Source: Oscillatoriales cyanobacterium PMM_0008 (GTDB taxonomy: Bacteria > Cyanobacteriota > Cyanobacteriia > Cyanobacteriales > Aerosakkonemataceae). From it: a stretch of 33,062 nucleotides of DNA. How positions within the stretch are numbered: the first letter of the stretch is position 1; every line of letters begins with the position of its first letter. Shown in pieces: positions 31,330 through 33,062 of this stretch. The stretch covers positions 1-33,062 of the forward strand of contig CASBRD010000353.1 in the NCBI GenBank assembly GCA_949128025.1, read 5' to 3'. The notes under the pieces were generated by a model that did not search any database, was not told the DNA's origin, and saw nothing but the letters and a program-made list of their open reading frames with translations. A program made the translations under genes and the position numbers.

Positions 31330-32649
31330 CTACAAAGGACTAACCCGATAAATCCGGTTATTCGCCTCCTCAGTAAACAGCAAACTCCCATCCGGTAAAA
31401 CCAGCACACCCACAGGACGCCCCCAAGTTGTCGGTGCAGAGGGGTCAAGCAGAAAACCAGTCACAAAATCCTCGTAATATCCCAAAGGACGATGATCATT
31501 GCCAAAAGGAACAAACACAATTTTGTAACCAGTACCGCTATTGCGATTCCAAGAACCGCGAAAAGCCACAAAAGCACCATTGCGATACTTCACTGGAAAC
31601 GTCTTACCGTCGTAAAACTGGAGTCCCAAAGCAGCCGAATGAGCCTGAAAAAGCACATCCGGCGATTTTGTCTGACTTGCCAAATCGGGACGTTCGCTTT
31701 GTCCGTTCCGCACTCGACGCGGATCTAGTTTATTCGGGGTAAGGTAAGCATAAGGCCAGCCGTAGAAATCCCCCTGCTGGATGCGCGTCAGATAATCTGG
31801 CACCAAATCATCGCCAATTCCATCGCGTTCGTTGACTGTAGTGTAAAGTTCTCCCGTTTTGGGATGAAAGTCAAGTCCGATCGGATTACGCAAACCAGAA
31901 GCAAAAGTCTGTCGGTTGGAACCGTCCAAATTCATCACCTGCACCGAAGCGCGGGGTAGCGGTTCTTCATCTACATTAGAACTAGAACCGATCGAAACAT
32001 ACAACTTCTGACCATCTGGCGCAACCACCACATTCCGCGTCCAATGCTGGCGATATCCTCCCGCAGTCAGTTCGGTAATTTTTGCTCCCGTTCCGGAAAG
32101 TTGCTCTTGCCCTTTAGTATAAGCAAAGCGTAAAACTTCTCCTGTATTACCAACGAAGAAGAATCCGTCTGCAAAAGCCATACCAAAGGGAATATTTAAC
32201 CCATTTTGCGATGTCGCGAAAGTTTTTTTGATATCCGCGACACCATCACCGTTTGAGTCCCGCAACAAACTAATGCGGTTTTGCCTAGTTTCCGTCACCA
32301 GCACATCGCCAGTCGGAGTCAAAGCTAACCAGCGCGGTGCATCCAAATTATCCGCAAAAACATTAACCCTAAAACCAGGTGGTACGCGCAACACCGGGTT
32401 ATTCGGAATAGCCACAACTTTGGGAAACTTGGAGGCGCTTTGACTGTGGAACGGTTGTGGTAAGTTGGCAGAGTTGATGCGGATGGGTGCGGGTGAGAAA
32501 GTTTCGGTTCGCACCGCAGAATTGCTAGGATTAGCAGCGCGTTCTCCTGACTGCGCCCTATCTCGTTGATTTGGCGAAGCGCGAGTCAAGTTACACGCAC
32601 TTGCTGTTGTCAGCAATAAAACTAGCATCACCCAGCGGAAAGATTTCAT
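31330..32649 (-). CDS. Sorbosone dehydrogenase-like PQQ-type beta-propeller lipoprotein
   Basis: 439 residues from the ATG at 32649. A signal segment FRWVMLVLLLTTASAC ends in Cys19 with an ASAC lipobox, so the protein is probably a lipoprotein. The propeller has NLDAPRWLALTPTGDVLVTE, a Ca-binding-like DSNGDGVAD, FASGLRNPIGLDFHPKTG and GDDLVPDYLTRIQQGDFYGW, typical of the glucose/sorbosone dehydrogenase family. Substrate not known. An ATG at 32682 adds 11 residues before the signal segment and is less likely. Divergent from the acyltransferase fragment. Confidence 0.88.
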   Translation of the reverse strand: MKSFRWVMLVLLLTTASACNLTRASPNQRDRAQSGERAANPSNSAVRTETFSPAPIRINSANLPQPFHSQSASKFPKVVAIPNNPVLRVPPGFRVNVFADNLDAPRWLALTPTGDVLVTETRQNRISLLRDSNGDGVADIKKTFATSQNGLNIPFGMAFADGFFFVGNTGEVLRFAYTKGQEQLSGTGAKITELTAGGYRQHWTRNVVVAPDGQKLYVSIGSSSNVDEEPLPRASVQVMNLDGSNRQTFASGLRNPIGLDFHPKTGELYTTVNERDGIGDDLVPDYLTRIQQGDFYGWPYAYLTPNKLDPRRVRNGQSERPDLASQTKSPDVLFQAHSAALGLQFYDGKTFPVKYRNGAFVAFRGSWNRNSGTGYKIVFVPFGNDHRPLGYYEDFVTGFLLDPSAPTTWGRPVGVLVLPDGSLLFTEEANNRIYRVSPL

Positions 32650-32702
32650 GCCTAATCGATGATTGGTAATTTCTCTAGACATTAAGCCCTAGTTCCTTCT
32701 CT

Positions 32703-33011
32703 ATGCGTTTAACCTCACTCGATGTCTTTCGAGGCATTACCATTGCAGGTATGATTCTTGTCAACATAGCAGGAGTCGCCGACAAAGTATATCCCTTCCT
32801 AGAACACGCCGACTGGAATGGCTGCACCCTAGCAGATTTAGTCTTTCCCTTCTTCCTCTTTATCGTCGGCGTAGCGATGTCCTTCTCACTTTCTAAGTAC
32901 ACCAAAGCTAATCGCCCCACTATTACGCATCTAAATCGAATACAAGGACGGGCAGGATGCCCATCCCACAAGAGAGCTTCAGAAAAACTGACTGTGAAAT
33001 TAGATGCCTAG
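32703..33011 (+). pseudogene. 5' fragment of a DUF5009/NagX-type acyltransferase gene, interrupted by a repeat
   Basis: MRLTSLDVFRGITIAGMILV, then ADKVYPFLEHADWNGCTLAD and FPFFLFIVGVAMSFSLSKYT, are the start of the heparan-alpha-glucosaminide N-acetyltransferase-like membrane family (about 370 residues when intact, with the first two helices here). From about codon 73 the frame runs through a small inverted-repeat element (HLNRIQGRAGCPSHKRAS) and stops at 33009. The remainder, if any, would lie beyond the window. Confidence 0.82.
32927..33007. mobile_element. MITE-like element in the acyltransferase gene
   Basis: GCATCTAA (32927-32934) and TTAGATGC (33000-33007) are inverted ends of an 81-bp unit; inside lies a GGGCA/TGCCC hairpin (32950-32962) in the ACAAGGACGGGCAGGATGCC context. 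No coding capacity. The host frame loses homology at its left end. Exact ends and target duplication cannot be fixed from one copy. Confidence 0.55.
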
Positions 33012-33062
33012 CAGCTTATCAAATCCGTATGCGTCGGAATTGTTCGTTTTTCCCCTCTGCCC

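Overview
The window comes from a cyanobacterium, most likely a filamentous one of the Oscillatoriales/Microcoleus type. The evidence is an NDH-1 subunit gene (ndhN), the cyanobacterial order of the ribosomal super-operon (rpsJ/tuf, rpsN, rpmD, map and rpsD are absent from it), LL-diaminopimelate aminotransferase, NtcA-type boxes, many HIP1 octamers (GCGATCGC), and dense heptanucleotide tandem repeats (STRRs). The genus is an inference.

Region 1 (1-1227): ndhN on the minus strand, then a 725-bp non-coding leader with a sigma70-like promoter (650-678) and three hairpins ahead of rplC.

Region 2 (1228-12894): S10/spc-type cluster rplC-rplD-rplW-rplB-rpsS-rplV-rpsC-rplP-rpmC-rpsQ-rplN-rplX-rplE-rpsH-rplF-rplR-rpsE-rplO-secY-adk, all on the plus strand. 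Gene pairs are either overlapping or within about 12 nt, or separated by about 70-180 nt; nearly every longer spacer is filled with heptamer repeats (AAATCTA/AAATCTG, GTCATTA, ACCAATC and similar), often as opposed arms that could fold into intercistronic hairpins.

Region 3 (12895-19922): infA, a decayed second infA copy, rpmJ, rpsM, rpsK, rpoA, rplQ, truA, rplM, rpsI, rpmE, prfA. The infA-rpoA part is free of heptamer repeats and has a strong internal promoter (CTGACA-17-TATAAT) before rpmJ. The repeats return after rpoA. Together regions 2 and 3 encode ribosome structure, initiation and termination factors, RNA polymerase alpha, the Sec translocon and a tRNA pseudouridine synthase.

Region 4 (19923-27131): a small palindromic MITE-like element, a class II glutamine amidotransferase, an unknown convergent gene, an XRE regulator, then on the minus strand a DUF2470 protein and the operon nirB - transaldolase-like gene - nirD (NADH-type assimilatory nitrite reductase) under a promoter with a GTA-N8-TAC NtcA box; a second such box lies about 210 bp upstream. 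A PIN-toxin/antitoxin pair follows.

Region 5 (27132-33062): dapL, a pair of unrecognised minus-strand genes that may be a toxin/immunity-like module, a 31-residue membrane peptide directly in front of a second antitoxin/MazF pair, a 5'-truncated TPR gene beside a nest of inverted repeats, a sorbosone-dehydrogenase-like lipoprotein, and the 5' fragment of a DUF5009/NagX-type acyltransferase gene that is interrupted by a small inverted-repeat element. No tRNA, rRNA, CRISPR array or transposase gene was seen.
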